The notes below the pieces were generated by a model. The model worked only from the letters and a program-made list of their open reading frames with translations. It searched no databases and was not told where the DNA came from. Both the position numbers and the translations under genes were made by a program. This document shows positions 20,217 to 31,228 of a DNA stretch of 64,000 nucleotides, piece by piece (position 1 is the first letter of the stretch; each line of letters opens with the position of its first letter). Source of the DNA: Branchipolynoe longqiensis (Eukaryota; Annelida; Polychaeta; Phyllodocida; Polynoidae); contig CM059200.1 in NCBI GenBank assembly GCA_030323885.1, positions 2,859,729 to 2,923,728 of the forward strand. The letters run 5' to 3'.

Positions 20217-21100
20217 TGGGCATTGTTTTCTGCACGGGGTCACGTGACGTACATGATTGAATCTGAATTATATAATTTCAGCTAGACTGCTAAGACATTA
20301 ACAATACATTATGGGGATCATGCATAATTTTTGCTTAAGGTTTGTCCAGTGCTTGGTCACGCATGCGTGGACTACAAGAAGACCGGAAGGCGTGACAGAC
20401 TGAAGTTAAGAAGAGACACCACAGAACGGCCGTGAGCAAGTGCCTGTTCAGCAATAGGGTAATAGACAAGGGGAATAAGCCACCGACAAGAGCAGTCTCC
20501 ACCCCGTAAGTGAACACTTGTAAGGATCGTCTGGACACGCGGCCGGCCTAACATTAGAACCCTTATTACTATTAGTACTAGGTACTCCAAAGTGATTTTT
20601 TTTTCCAACAGGTCAGTATTACAAGTTATATATCTGTACAGATCTTTTAAATCGGATCTCAATGATATAAAAATCATTTAGATTGATTGAATAGCTGCAA
20701 AGTTATGAGTGTTTAAAGATTGATTTTTTAACCCGATTTGTGCACATTTCCAAATTAGCCAAATCTTGGTTTTTAGGGTCCCACCTGGAAGCTATTTTGC
20801 ATATCATCTGTCCAATATTAAAGAATCTCATTCTCTATAGTACAAATAAGAAGCTCAATTTTATTCAGACCATCACTGTTAGTATTCTTTCTGAAATTTC
20901 ATGTCAAACTTGCTAAATTCCTTAATTTCCAGCAACCACCAATAATAAATTCAGTAAAATTTAAAAAAATAGCATAACTCCCATTCTAATTGCCCTATCA
21001 CTGCAATCTTTATACTAAAATAATCAGAATTAAAAGCTCTACATGATGACATAATTTTCTAACTGAGTAGAAAAAATAAATACATATATGCCAAGAAAAT
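20217..21100. other. No gene recognised; AT-rich unique or old repeat sequence
   Basis: About 880 bp without recognisable coding or mobile features. The stretch 20,575-20,760 shares ACTAGGTACTCCAAA, TGATTTTT and AAAGTTATGAG with 49,310-49,510 in the same order, suggesting a very old dispersed repeat. Confidence 0.4.
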
Positions 21101-21103
21101 CCA

Positions 21104-21290
21104 AAAAAACTAACATAGGCTACTAACCATACCAACCAATTATCTATGTGCTACTGAAATGCAGGCAATCAAATACCTTATCAGCAGCTACTGTGTGGTA
21201 AGATAACACCAACACTACAACTGGCCAGCATTGAAAACAAGCCTGGGTACCCGGGCGTATATGCTATGGACAGTATAAATACAGCCTCAA
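21104..21290 (+). repeat. Unclassified dispersed repeat, copy 1
   Basis: Shares long blocks with the reverse complement of 36,495-36,690: GCTACTGAAATGCAG, CTTATCAGCAGCTACTG, GATAACACCAAC, CAGCATTGAAAACAAGCC, TATGGACAGTATAAATACAG. No tRNA-like boxes or inverted ends seen. From 21,300 to 22,000 nothing further is recognisable. Confidence 0.7.
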
Positions 21291-22007
21291 TAAAAATATA
21301 AAAAATAATAAAAAAACTGATCAGAGAAAGAAAGGCAAAATTCACTTTTAGGCATGGCGAGCTGACAATAGCCACATTCTTGCAGCAGTCACTTCTCAGA
21401 CGAACCTTCATGAGCATGATATAAATCTCAACCAAATATTGTTTTGGTTAGGTAGAGGAAGACTTGAGCTTTCTGATGATATCAATTTTCAAGGAGGATT
21501 GATGTCTTAATGTTTTCACTCCTTCAGTTCAATCAAATTTCCCACCTAAAAACAGCCATGCTTGATATGCTAATGAAGCCTAGTTTCTTCTGTCTTTCAT
21601 TGGTGGGTAATTTTAGCTCGGGTCACTGTGCTCACCAAGATATCAATTTTAGGGAAGGGAGTAGCTCAGACTGAATGAAAACAAACTTGGCGAGCATGCA
21701 CAGAGCTGCCGATGGTACCCCCAAACAAGTTTCCATTGACTCTAATTTATTTCATAATGCTAACTAAAAATCAGATACCGTAAAAGACAAAAGAACATGC
21801 TTTAATTCCATATAATTGTTATTTCAAACGAAGCAGAATTAGTGGAGATTGAATTGTTATAAAAAGGGTTAAAATATGCCAAATTTCGCGCTGCAGACAG
21901 CGTATGCGCCCACTTTGGAGTACCTACTATTACGGAGACTACTAACAGCACCCACACAGCTAAGCATTTTTTGTCAAGGGTTGTACATCAGTATTCTTCA
22001 TTCCACT

Positions 22008-22312
22008 GCTCCTTGTCCTATCCTATTAATGCCGAACGCCAGGCTAGGTAGTCAACAAGTATCAACCTGATATCCCACTCAGTCACATTATCCTCACACA
22101 GAGCCAACCAGTCCTTGCCATATCCAATCACATTATCCTGACACTGAGCTAACCAGTCCTTGCTCTATTCTAATAATGCCGAGCGCCTGGCTTGGAAGTG
22201 ACACGTATACATTTTTACGTCATTGGTTTGACTCGACCAGGCTTCAAATCCCACAATCTACCAAAGTGGGAGAGGGACACTCAACTCATTCGGCCATCCC
22301 GTCTGGTCAGAT
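22008..22312 (-). repeat. SINE-A copy with internal duplication
   Basis: Starts mid-body (CTCCTTGTCCTATCC), runs to AAGTATCAACC, then jumps back to TGATATCCCACTCAGTCAC and continues to a full reversed head ending GGCCATCCCGTCTGGTCAG. Part of the body is present twice or more. Confidence 0.8.
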
Positions 22313-22619
22313 CTGTATGTATGTGTGGTTAATGATACTTGCAACCGTGAAGGGAGGCTTCAAAGGACTTATATCGTCTAGAGGTTCCAGTAAGAATACT
22401 AGTGAACACTGATGCAGCAGTTTACGGCTTGCCCATCCATATAAGGAACAGTTGTGTATGTAGGGAGACGCAGCCCCTGCTGGGCTACAGAAAGGACATG
22501 ACAGTGACCAGGTAGACTGCATTGTGGGAAGAAAAACACATCTCGTTAGATAGACATTGGCATACAAAACCTCTTCACTCAACTTTTGCAGGCCATTAAA
22601 CACTTATTACCCAGTTGTC

Positions 22620-22885
22620 TTCAGGGTCGAGAGTTCGAATCCTGGCCGAGTCAAACCAATGACGTATCAAATTGATACTTGTCGCAACCTAGCCTGGTGC
22701 TTGGCATTACTAGGATTGGTTAGCTATGTATCAGGATAATGTGACTGAGTGGGATATTGGGTCATGGTGCCTGGTCTCCCAGTGGGGGCCGCACTATTAA
22801 AGTTGCCATAAGTGTGCACTGCCACAAGTCGGTACCTGTCGTGATATGACCTTAGATGTTGCCAGGATATAAAACCCCAACAAAG
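22620..22885 (+). repeat. SINE-A copy
   Basis: B-box GAGAGTTCGAATCCTGGCC, body, tail GTTGCCAGGATATAAAACCCC. A-box side missing. Confidence 0.85.
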
Positions 22886-23000
22886 ATAATGTAGAATCAA
22901 TGGGAAGTGTTCTGTCAAATACAAGTTAAAGGGCCAGTAACATGACCAACCTAACTTTACCTATTCACAATTAGCATGATCGAATATGAGTAAACGCTTA

Positions 23001-23320
23001 TTTTATTTAAAGACACCTCTAGAGCACATTCATTTTTATCATTGGCTATTGGATATCAAACATATGCTACTTCTGACATATTTCTTTTGAAGGAAATCAG
23101 CTGCCGCCACTTAGGCTAATCTTTCCAATAAGCAGTAAGGGGTCTCTTCTATGCACTTTCCCACAGACAGGACATCACATACCACAGCCTTTGATGAACC
23201 AGTTGTGGACCACCGTTTGGAAAGGAAAATAGCCCAAACTGCAAATGGATCCACTGAGGGATCGATCCAATGACTGACAGCTTCATGGGTGGACACTCTA
23301 CCGCCTCAGCTACGTCCAGC
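23001..23320 (-). repeat. Full-length SINE-B (mollusc-type SINE)
   Basis: Reversed: tail TTATTTAAAGACACCTCTAG with AGAGCACATT, body AATAAGCAGTAAGGGGTCTC, TTTCCCACAGACAGGACATC, GATGAACCAGTTGTGGACC, then reversed tRNA-like head with GGGATCGATCC (B-box) and CTCAGCTACGTCC. SINEs of this plan are common in molluscs, which is the main taxonomic clue. Confidence 0.85.
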
Positions 23321-23621
23321 TCCGCCGATAAAATAACAGTATACATGCTTTATATATCTTGAAACAATCTATTCTCTGCAAGTTCCTGAGGACCCAATCG
23401 AGACTGAGGGCCATTGTACTTTTTGTAGTCCCCTTGGTGTCATTCGGTCCTTATGACCCTTCTCAGTTATTCTCAGGAGTTCTAAGTGCAATGGCACAAA
23501 TAACATTTCTATAATTTCGCTATTCCATTAAAATCTAGCAAATCTTCATGGAAAGAAAAAAAGAAGTGAACATCACGTGGCCAAATCTTTGAATCTGAAT
23601 TCTGATGAAGGCAGAACATTT

Positions 23622-23912
23622 TCAGAGATCACGAGTTCGGTTCCCAGTCGAGTCAAACCAATAATTCATTAAATTGATACTTGTCACTTCCTAGCCTGGC
23701 GCTTGGCATTAATAGGATAGGACAAGGACTGATTAGCTCAGTGTCAGGATAAAATGACTGAGTGGGAGATCGGGTCATGGTGCAGGCGACCTAATTTCCC
23801 AGTAGGGCAGCACTATAAAGTCGCCGTGAGTGTGCACTGTCACAAGTTGGTACACATCCTGATATGACCAATAGATGTTGCCAGGACATAAAAATTCCAA
23901 CCACCAACAACA
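23622..23912 (+). repeat. SINE-A copy
   Basis: B-box CGAGTTCGGTTCCCAGTCG, body, and tail GTTGCCAGGACATAAAAATTCC followed by CAACCACCAACAAC. Confidence 0.87.
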
Positions 23913-23942
23913 TTAAATTTAAATAACACACACACACACCTC

Positions 23943-24360
23943 TAGATAAAAGATTCACCTGGTACTTGTAGTACACGGGTGAAGACCAGCCTTATATAAA
24001 TACGGGCGAAAATAGCATTAGTATGGAACAAGAAGTACAATGCCTGGCACCAGTGTCAAATGGTTACTTATATCAGAACAGAGTTGGTGAAATGGGAGAG
24101 AATGCAAAAAGACAAGATGGCGGCCAGAGAACGCCGTCGATTTCACTATTAAATTGCATTAAAGTATATGGTTTATTATATTTTCCAACTCAAAAGTAGC
24201 GGGTAAACATGAAGACATATACAAAGAATAAATGTTGCTTCTTAGATTGTGAAATTAGGCTCTCATAAAGACTCATTTCATTAGCCCGAATTTTCGACCG
24301 TTTTTATATAAGGCTGGTTTTCACCTCTGTACTGGAAGTACGGGGTGAATCTTTTATCTA
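23943..24360 (+). mobile_element. MITE-M copy c
   Basis: Termini TAGATAAAAGATTCACC at both ends, each containing a TTCACC...GGGTGAA hairpin. Flanks ACACACCTC (23,934-23,942) and ACACACCTG (24,361-24,369) match in 8 of 9 bases. Interior as in the other copies (AAGACAAGATGGCGGCC, AATAAATGTTGCTTCTTAG). Confidence 0.88.
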
Positions 24361-24369
24361 ACACACCTG

Positions 24370-25000
24370 CAGTTCACACTTTGTGAACCATGCAGCATGT
24401 TTCGGAGACTGTTATCAATATCCCAACAACCGGAGGAGTGACATAAGAACATCAGAAGTTTCAAAATAAAACACTCGCACCATGAATGTGCCAACAATGC
24501 CCAGAATGCACCACAAGCAGTGGGTCGTCGTCCCAGTAAATACCCCCACCGCCACCAGATGACGCTGTTTACGGTGCACCATGGGTAATGGCCCCATGGC
24601 GACAGCCACGCCCCCTACATTCGAAGCCTGACACTAACATTGCGGGACAACGCCCACTTCTGGACCTTTCCTCTGAATGACATCTTCACCCACCCACACA
24701 CCCTCGTTTTAATGTCATATCTGGGTTGAGTACTGCCTGAACTGCTTTCTTGTCATGTTGGCAGTGTGTGCGTTGACCTCTCATCTCTCACTCCCACCCT
24801 CCAGTCTCATTGTTAATAGACTAGATCACCGTTCCGACTGCGCATGCGCTGAAAACGGCGCTGGCAGCAAAGCAAAGGTGTTCAGCCATTGAGTTTGCCG
24901 ATACACGTAGTGCAAAACTTCGATTTTATTCAAAATTAATCAAAATACATAACAATTTGGCACAAACATGGATGGATGGATGCAATATGATAATATAATG
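24370..25000. other. No gene recognised; holds a GCGCATGCGC site and a satellite-unit fragment
   Basis: Mostly unassigned sequence. At 24,840-24,850 is TGCGCATGCGC, and 24,886-24,960 matches the 215-bp unit of the 60.4-61.0 kb array (CATTGAGTTTGCCGATAC, TTTATTCAAAATTAAT), so a MITE-C relative remnant is present. Confidence 0.5.
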
Positions 25001-25013
25001 AATATGTTTAAGA

Positions 25014-25095
25014 CAAAATTAAGCATTTGGAGCTAATTATGCATTTGGAGCATAATTAAGCATTTGGAGCATAATTAAGCATTTGGAGCTAAGAA
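25014..25095. repeat. ~20-bp AAGCATTTGGAGC array
   Basis: Four copies of AATTAAGCATTTGGAGC(A/T). From 25,096 to 25,630 there is AT-rich sequence with no feature I can support. Confidence 0.8.
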
Positions 25096-25639
25096 ACATA
25101 CAATTTCAGTCACTTTACAGGCTGATGTTTACATCACCATTGATTAGACATAAGTAAGTCTTGTTCTAAATATTAAATTAACAAATGTGTCAACAAAAAC
25201 TTGTTTCAAAGAAATATATAACCAATATCTGATTAACCCTACTCATTTTATATTTCTTCATATGTCATTAACCATAGGATATAAATAAAAAACATGAATA
25301 AAATAAGTAAAACTGACTCTGGCTATGGCCCTAACACTAGTCTGAGTGCCCAGATTTGTCTAAATCTAAATGCAATGCTGGGTAAAAGATTAATGACTTA
25401 CTTTATTATATATATTTGTTTAGTTAGTGTTCTATGTTTCAAACAAGAGCTGAGATGAGCTGAAACTAGCACATTTCATATCTGCACCCAGTGTATTAGC
25501 ATGTGCCATGTGCTTCTCATAGGTTTGTTTTGCTTTGACGCATCTCACAATGCACCGCGCCGCTGGAATGGCGGTGTAATCTATATGAAACCCGACAGTG
25601 TAGTCATAATAATGATAACTATGATTACGATGGTTGCAT

Positions 25640-25955
25640 GGTTGTTAGAATTTCACGTCCTGGCAACATCTACGGTCACATCGGGATGGGTATCGACTTG
25701 TGACAGTGCACACTCATGGCAACTTTAGAGTGCTGCCCAACTGGGAAATCAGGCCACCAGCACCATCCCACTCAGTCACATTACCCTGACGCTTGGCTAA
25801 CCAGTGCTTGCCCTATCCTATTAATGCCACACGCCAGGCTAGATACCAGCAAGTATCAATGTTGTAAGTCATTGGGTTTGACTCGACCGAGAATCAAACT
25901 CCTGATCTCCCGCACGTGATGCTGTGCTCTACCAATTAGGTCACCGCGTCCAGTG
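25640..25955 (-). repeat. SINE-A copy
   Basis: GGTTGTTAGAATTTCACGTC tail, body, and reversed head GAGAATCAAACTCCTGATC ending GTCACCGCGTCCAGTG. Confidence 0.87.
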
Positions 25956-25989
25956 ATAATGATGACGGTGATGGCAATGATGGTGACAA

Positions 25990-26043
25990 TTGTTTGTTTG
26001 TTGTTGTTTTAGGTCCTAGCAACATCTAACGTCATATCAGGTG
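25990..26043 (-). repeat. SINE-A 3' tail fragment
   Basis: TTGTTTGTTTGTTG run, TTTTAGGTCCTAGCAACATC, GTCATATCAGG. Confidence 0.7.
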
Positions 26044-26186
26044 GTGACGATGATGATGATAATAGACTATGAACAGCATTCCAACAATACCTCACCCAGG
26101 ATACAGTGACATAACAAAAGTAGTGGCCAAAAACAGGAATTATCTGACTGATACTAATGATAGTAAGAGTAAATACTAAATGAAGT

Positions 26187-26534
26187 TAGTTTGTTGTTTT
26201 ACATCCTAGCAACATCTAAGGTCATATCAGGATGGGTACCGACTTGTGACAGTGCGCACCCATGGCGACTTTATAGTGCTGCCCCACTGGGAAACCAGGC
26301 CACCAGCACCATGACCTGATGTCCCACTCAGTCACATTATCCTGACACTGAGCCACCCAGTCATTGCCCTATCCTAATAATGCTGAGCGCCTAGCTAGGA
26401 AGCTCAAGTATCAATTTTTAAGTCATTGGTTTGACTCAAGCAGGATTCAAACCCACAAACTCATGGGTTCGGATCTCGTGATCTCCCAAAACAGGAGACG
26501 GACGTTCTACTCATTTGGCCACCCCGCCTGGTGA
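26187..26534 (-). repeat. Full-length SINE-A
   Basis: Tail TTTTACATCCTAGCAACATC, complete body, a head with two B-box-like stretches (AGGATTCAAACCC and GGGTTCGGATCTC), ending GGCCACCCCGCCTGGTG. Confidence 0.88.
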
Positions 26535-26540
26535 CTAAAT

Positions 26541-26775
26541 GAAGAGTTCAGGCGCAAACCCGCGTAAACGCTAATCCAAAATTGTCTTTTACATACAGGA
26601 TTTTAATTCTTACTAATTCCACTTTTCTAGTGATATAAATTATAATGATTATGCAGCAATGAACAAAAAAAGTAGGATTTTTTTTTTTTTTTTAAAGGAA
26701 TTTTTTAAAGGGTGATTTTAATGTTTATGACAATTTTTGGATTGGCGTTTACGTGGTTTTGCGCCTGAACTCTTC
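26541..26775. mobile_element. MITE with ~48-bp inverted ends and AAAT duplication
   Basis: GAAGAGTTCAGGCGCAAA at both ends (inverted), homology continuing through GCGTAAACG and CCAATCCAAAAATTGTC. AAAT flanks both sides (26,537-26,540; 26,776-26,779). The middle has a T-run. The left breakpoint of the 2,264-bp tandem duplication falls inside this element, so only its right half is repeated at about 28,958-29,040. Confidence 0.82.
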
Positions 26776-27619
26776 AAATGTTAATCGTTAAAACGTAGAG
26801 AAACATGTGATGTGTGACATACATGTGTCAGGCATATTGAAACAGCCGTGGGTCTATGAGGGTGTTTTCATCAGTGCGGACACTATGTGGGTTTTCAGCG
26901 TTATCCATGTACGTTTCCGGAGGACATCTACACCTGTGTAAAATCACATCACAACATGTAGCAGATGGTGCATTTTCACACACAAATTCAAATTCGGTGA
27001 TGACATGATATAATGGTAATGTGATGGCCCACGGTCTTCCCCCACACCGTCACGCACTCACGGAAGAACGCCAAGATTCAGTATCAGTAGACTTCAACCT
27101 GGTTTATTACAAAACCTCTCTGCTCTCCACGGCGTCAACAGTCAACTGACCCGCCCCCTGACTCGCCAGGTCCCACGTCGCCTCTATAGGTGGGTGGGGG
27201 GTGAGCTAGCCACACGCAGTACAGGGCAGCCCCGTCGGGGGTCTGCCCAGTGGCTAGTCTGCCACCACCTAGCGCAGTTCAGTGTAACTGCGTAGGTGTG
27301 CGGCGTAGTGTCTGCCGCCACCGCATGGTAGTGAGGCTCTTGTACAGACTACTACAGTAACTTGCATGTTGCATATCGAACGTCGCGCAATGCGTTAATG
27401 GAATCTCGGCTTGAGAGTGCCAGAGTGGTGTGTACTCTCCGGTGGGTAACCAGTGCTGATACACCACACAGGTAGGTGTTGGTGCTCAACCTGTGGTCTC
27501 AGCACCAGGCGCATACAGGTGGCCGTGAGGTGCTCGTGTGGAAGGTTATCGAGCTGCTCACTCCACACCCACATCTCGCCACCAGCCGTACATCGTCTCA
27601 CACCCGCGTCTCGCAGTGG

Positions 27620-27947
27620 GACGTAGTTCAGGCGGTTAGAGTGTCCACCTGTGAAGTGGTCCATCATCTAATCGATCCTGCTCAGTGGACCCATTTTCAG
27701 TTTGGTCTATTTTCCGTTCTAACCAGTGGTCCACAACTGCTTCATCAAAGGCTGTGGTAGGTGCTCTCCTGTCTGTGGGGAAAGTGCATATAAAAGACCC
27801 CTTGCTGCTTATCAGAAAGGGTAGCCTATGTGGCGGCAGGGGGTTTCCTCCAAAGAAATATCAGAATGACCATATGTTTGAGGTCCAATAGCTGATTATA
27901 CAAAAAATCAATGTGCTCTAGAGGCATCTTTAAATAATACAAACTTT
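27620..27947 (+). repeat. SINE-B in duplication unit 1
   Basis: tRNA-like head GACGTAGTTCAGGCGGTTAG with B-box AATCGATCC, body TGCATATAAAAGACCCCTTG, GGGTTTCCTCC, tail CAATGTGCTCTAGAGG then CATCTTTAAATAATAC. The ORF fragments across it are incidental. Confidence 0.88.
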
Positions 27948-28377
27948 ACAGCTGCCTCAGACCGAGGATGGCCACCTCCAGTGGTGTTGTTTACCTGCCA
28001 ATCAGCAGACAGCTCATTTGTTGTGTTTTAAAACCACCGATGTCAATGTGACACCAATACACCTCTAATAATAGGTTCCTTAAGTAGGTCAGGGCACCCA
28101 CACTGTTAATGGGTCCGCCTTTCTTTTTCTGCACCCGACTAAGATACTTCCACTTTTTCCTTCCTTCCTCCCCTGCCCCCTCAATTCCTCTGATCACTAC
28201 CCATCGGAAGACAACTCGCGACCACATGGGACCGCTTTCAGCGGTGCTCATTCATTGCTGCAGATTTGCAGCCTTCAGCGCACCAAGACGACTGAGAACT
28301 CCCCAAAAACAACAACGTTGCCAGCTATTTTGTCACTGCCACTTGGGAAGCGCGATAATTTCTTTAAATATCTTTGT

Positions 28378-28459
28378 TTGATGGGGTTTTACATCCTGGC
28401 AACATTTAAAGTCATAGCAGGATAGGTAGCAACTTATGACAGTGTGCACTCATGGCGAC
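28378..28459 (-). repeat. SINE-A tail fragment beside the recombinase remnant, unit 1
   Basis: GGGGTTTTACATCCTGGCAAC, GTCATAGCAGG, CATGGCGAC, then cut by a TATATATA run where the recombinase fragment starts. The same fragment is at 30,642-30,723 in unit 2. Confidence 0.75.
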
Positions 28460-28469
28460 TATATATATA

Positions 28470-28957
28470 TATAGTTTAGGAATGCTAGAGGATGAAGGGT
28501 TAGGTTTTGGGGCAATTAATGCAGCCAGATGTGCATTGACTATTATCCTACCAAGACTAGATGGACAAACGATTGGTAAACACCAGGGGATACACTGGTT
28601 CTTAAGGTCGGTCTACGAAAGAAATCCACCTAGGCCAAAAATATAATAGATTTTGGGATGTTTCGATAGTCTTTAAGCTGTTCAAGTCTTGGCCGAGTAA
28701 TTATCACTTAGATATTAAGAGATGGGATTTAAGTTAGCAGTTTTATTACTGCTAGTCACAGGACATAGGGGACAAACACTTGTAGTGTTATCCCTAGATG
28801 GATTGGAGATTGATCGAAAGGAGGCGACGTTTGATTTAGATCAGTTATTAAAATCAAACCGCACAGGGGACCCACTGTCCACGGTACATGTGAATAGCTT
28901 CCCGGAGGATTGACGTCTTTGTGTAGTGTCAGCCATATGGGCTTATATATCTAAGAC
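28470..28957 (+). pseudogene. Tyrosine recombinase fragment (DIRS-like), unit 1
   Basis: Conceptual translation resembles the N-terminal and first catalytic part of the tyrosine recombinases of DIRS/Ngaro-type retrotransposons: GFGAINAARCALTIIL with a DG..IG.H pattern, a WDVSIVFKLFKSW segment in another frame, then LLLLVTGHRGQTLVVL carrying the first catalytic Arg (codon 28,767-28,769), and SAIWAYISKTK. At least three frame changes and stops separate these. The HxxR and Tyr part is absent: the unit ends at AAGACAAAA. Dead copy. Confidence 0.75.
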
Positions 28958-29884
28958 AAAAGGAATTTTTTAAAGGGTGATTTTAATGTTTATGACAATT
29001 TTTGGATTGGCGTTTACGTGGTTTTGCACATGAACTCTTCAAATGTTAATCGTTAAAACGTAGAGAAACATGTGATGTGTGACATACATGTGTCAGGCAT
29101 ATTGAAACAGCAGTGGGTCTATGAGGGTGTTTTCATCAGTGCGGACACTATGTGGGTTTTCAGCGTTATCCATGTACGTTTCCGGAGGACATCTACACCT
29201 GTGTAAAATCACATCACAACATGTAGCAGATGGTGCATTTTCACACACAAATTCAAATTCGGTGATGACATGATATAATGGTAATGTGATGGCCCACGGT
29301 CTTCCCCCACACCGTCACGCACTCACGGAAGAACGCCAAGATTCAGTATCAGTACACTTCAACCTGGTTTATTACAAAACCTCTCTGCTCTCCACGGCGT
29401 CAACAGTCAACTGACCCGCCCCCTGACTCGCCAGGTCCCACGTCGCCTCTATAGGTGGGTGGGGGGTGAGCTAGCCACACGCAGTACAGGGCAGCCCCGT
29501 CGGGGGTCTGCCCAGTGGCTAGTCTGCCACCACCTAGCGCAGTTCAGTGTAACTGCGTAGGTGTGCGGCGTAGTGTCTGCCGCCACCGCATGGTAGTGAG
29601 GCTCTTGTACAGACTACTACAGTAACTTGCATGTTGCATATCGAACGTCGCGCAATGCGTTAATGGAATCTCGGCTTGAGAGTGCCAGAGTGGTGTGTAC
29701 TCTCCGGTGGGTAACCAGTGCTGATACACCACACAGGTAGGTGTTGGTGCTCAACCTGTGGTCTCAGCACCAGGCGCATACAGGTGGCCGTGAGGTGCTC
29801 GTGTGGAAGGTTATCGAGCTGCTCACTCCACACCCACATCTCGCCACCAGCCGTACATCGTCTCACACCCGCGTCTCGCAGTGG

Positions 29885-30210
29885 GACGTAGTTCAGGCGG
29901 TAGAGTGTCCACCTGTGAAGTGGTCCATCATCTAATCGATCCTGCTCAGTGGACCCATTTTCAGTTTGGTCTATTTTCCGTTCTAACCAGTGGTCCACAA
30001 CTGCTTCATCAAAGGCTGTGGTAGGTGCTCTCCTGTCTGTGGGGAAAGTGCATATAAAAGACCCCTTGCTGCTTATCAGAAAGGGTAGCCTATGTGGCGG
30101 CAGGGGGTTTCCTCCAAAGAAATATCAGAATGACCATATGTTTGAGGTCCAATAGCTGATTATACAAAAAATCAATGTGCTCTAGAGGCATCTTTAAATA
30201 ATACAAACTT
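29885..30210 (+). repeat. SINE-B in duplication unit 2
   Basis: Same as the unit 1 copy except for a single T deletion in GGCGG(T)TAGAG near the A-box. Confidence 0.88.
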
Positions 30211-30641
30211 TACAGCTGCCTCAGACCGAGGATGGCCACCTCCAGTGGTGTTGTTTACCTGCCAATCAGCAGACAGCTCATTTGTTGTGTTTTAAAACCA
30301 CCGATGTCAATGTGACACCAATACACCTCTAATAATAGGTTCCTTAAGTAGGTCAGGGCACCCACACTGTTAATGGGTCCGCCTTTCTTTTTCTGCACCC
30401 GACTAAGATACTTCCACTTTTTCCTTCCTTCCTCCCCTGCCCCCTCAATTCCTCTGATCACTACCCATCGGAAGACAACTCGCGGCCACATGGGACCGCT
30501 TTCAGCGGTGCTCATTCATTGCTGCAGATTTGCAGCCTTCAGCGCACCAAGACGACTGAGAACTCCCCAAAAACAACAACGTTGCCAGCTATTTTGTCAC
30601 TGCCACTTGGGAAGCGCGATAATTTCTTTAAATATCTTTGT

Positions 30642-30723
30642 TTGATGGGGTTTTACATCCTGGCAACATTTAAAGTCATAGCAGGATAGGTAGCAACTTA
30701 TGACAGTGTGCACTCATGGCGAC
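30642..30723 (-). repeat. SINE-A tail fragment, unit 2
   Basis: Duplicate of the fragment at 28,378-28,459, identical as far as I can read. Confidence 0.75.
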
Positions 30724-30733
30724 TATATATATA

Positions 30734-31228
30734 TATAGTTTAGGAATGCTAGAGGATGAAGGGTTAGGTTTTGGGGCAATTAATGCAGCCAGATGTGCAT
30801 TGACTATTATCCTACCAAGACTAGATGGACAAACGATTGGTAAACACCAGGGGATACACTGGTTCTTAAGGTCGGTTTACGAAAGAAATCCACCTAGGCC
30901 AAAAATATAATAGATTTTGGGATGTTTCGATAGTCTTTAAGCTGTTCAAGTCTTGGCCGAGTAATTATCACTTAGATATTAAGAGATGGGATTTAAGTTA
31001 GCAGTTTTATTACTGCTAGTCACAGGACATAGGGGACAAACACTTGTAGTGTTATTCCTAGATGGATTGGAGATTGATCGAAAGGAGGCGACGTTTGATT
31101 TAGATCAGTTATTAAAATCAAACCGCACAGGGGACCCACTGTCCACGGTACATGTGAATAGCTTCCCGGAGGATTGACGTCTTTGTGTAGTGTCAGCCAT
31201 ATGGGCTTATATATCTAAGACAAAAGGA
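30734..31228 (+). pseudogene. Tyrosine recombinase fragment (DIRS-like), unit 2
   Basis: Duplicate of the unit 1 fragment, with a silent-looking C/T change in the GGTCGGTCTACG region and a Ser/Phe change after LVVL. At 31,228 it runs straight into the C-terminal part of a different, GC-rich tyrosine recombinase, so a reader might mistake the two for one gene. The sharp base-composition change argues for two elements. Confidence 0.75.

Larger units (their letters stand above)
26694..28957 (+). repeat. Tandem duplication, unit 1 of 2 (2,264 bp)
   Basis: Unit 1 matches 28,958-31,221 at an offset of 2,264-2,265 bp across its whole length. I noted about eight differences (for example GCGCCTG/GCACATG near 26,763, a one-base T deletion at the SINE-B head, C/T near 28,614), so identity is above 99%. 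AAAAGGA-like sequence lies at the start, junction and end. The unit contains half a MITE, a GC-rich stretch, a SINE-B, unassigned sequence, a SINE-A tail and a tyrosine recombinase fragment. Confidence 0.95.
28958..31221 (+). repeat. Tandem duplication, unit 2 of 2
   Basis: Near-identical second copy of 26,694-28,957. It begins with the right half of the 235-bp MITE (GGAATTTTTTAAAGGGTG) directly fused to the recombinase fragment, the diagnostic tandem junction. After 31,221 the shared CAAAAGGA continues into unrelated GC-rich sequence. Confidence 0.95.
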
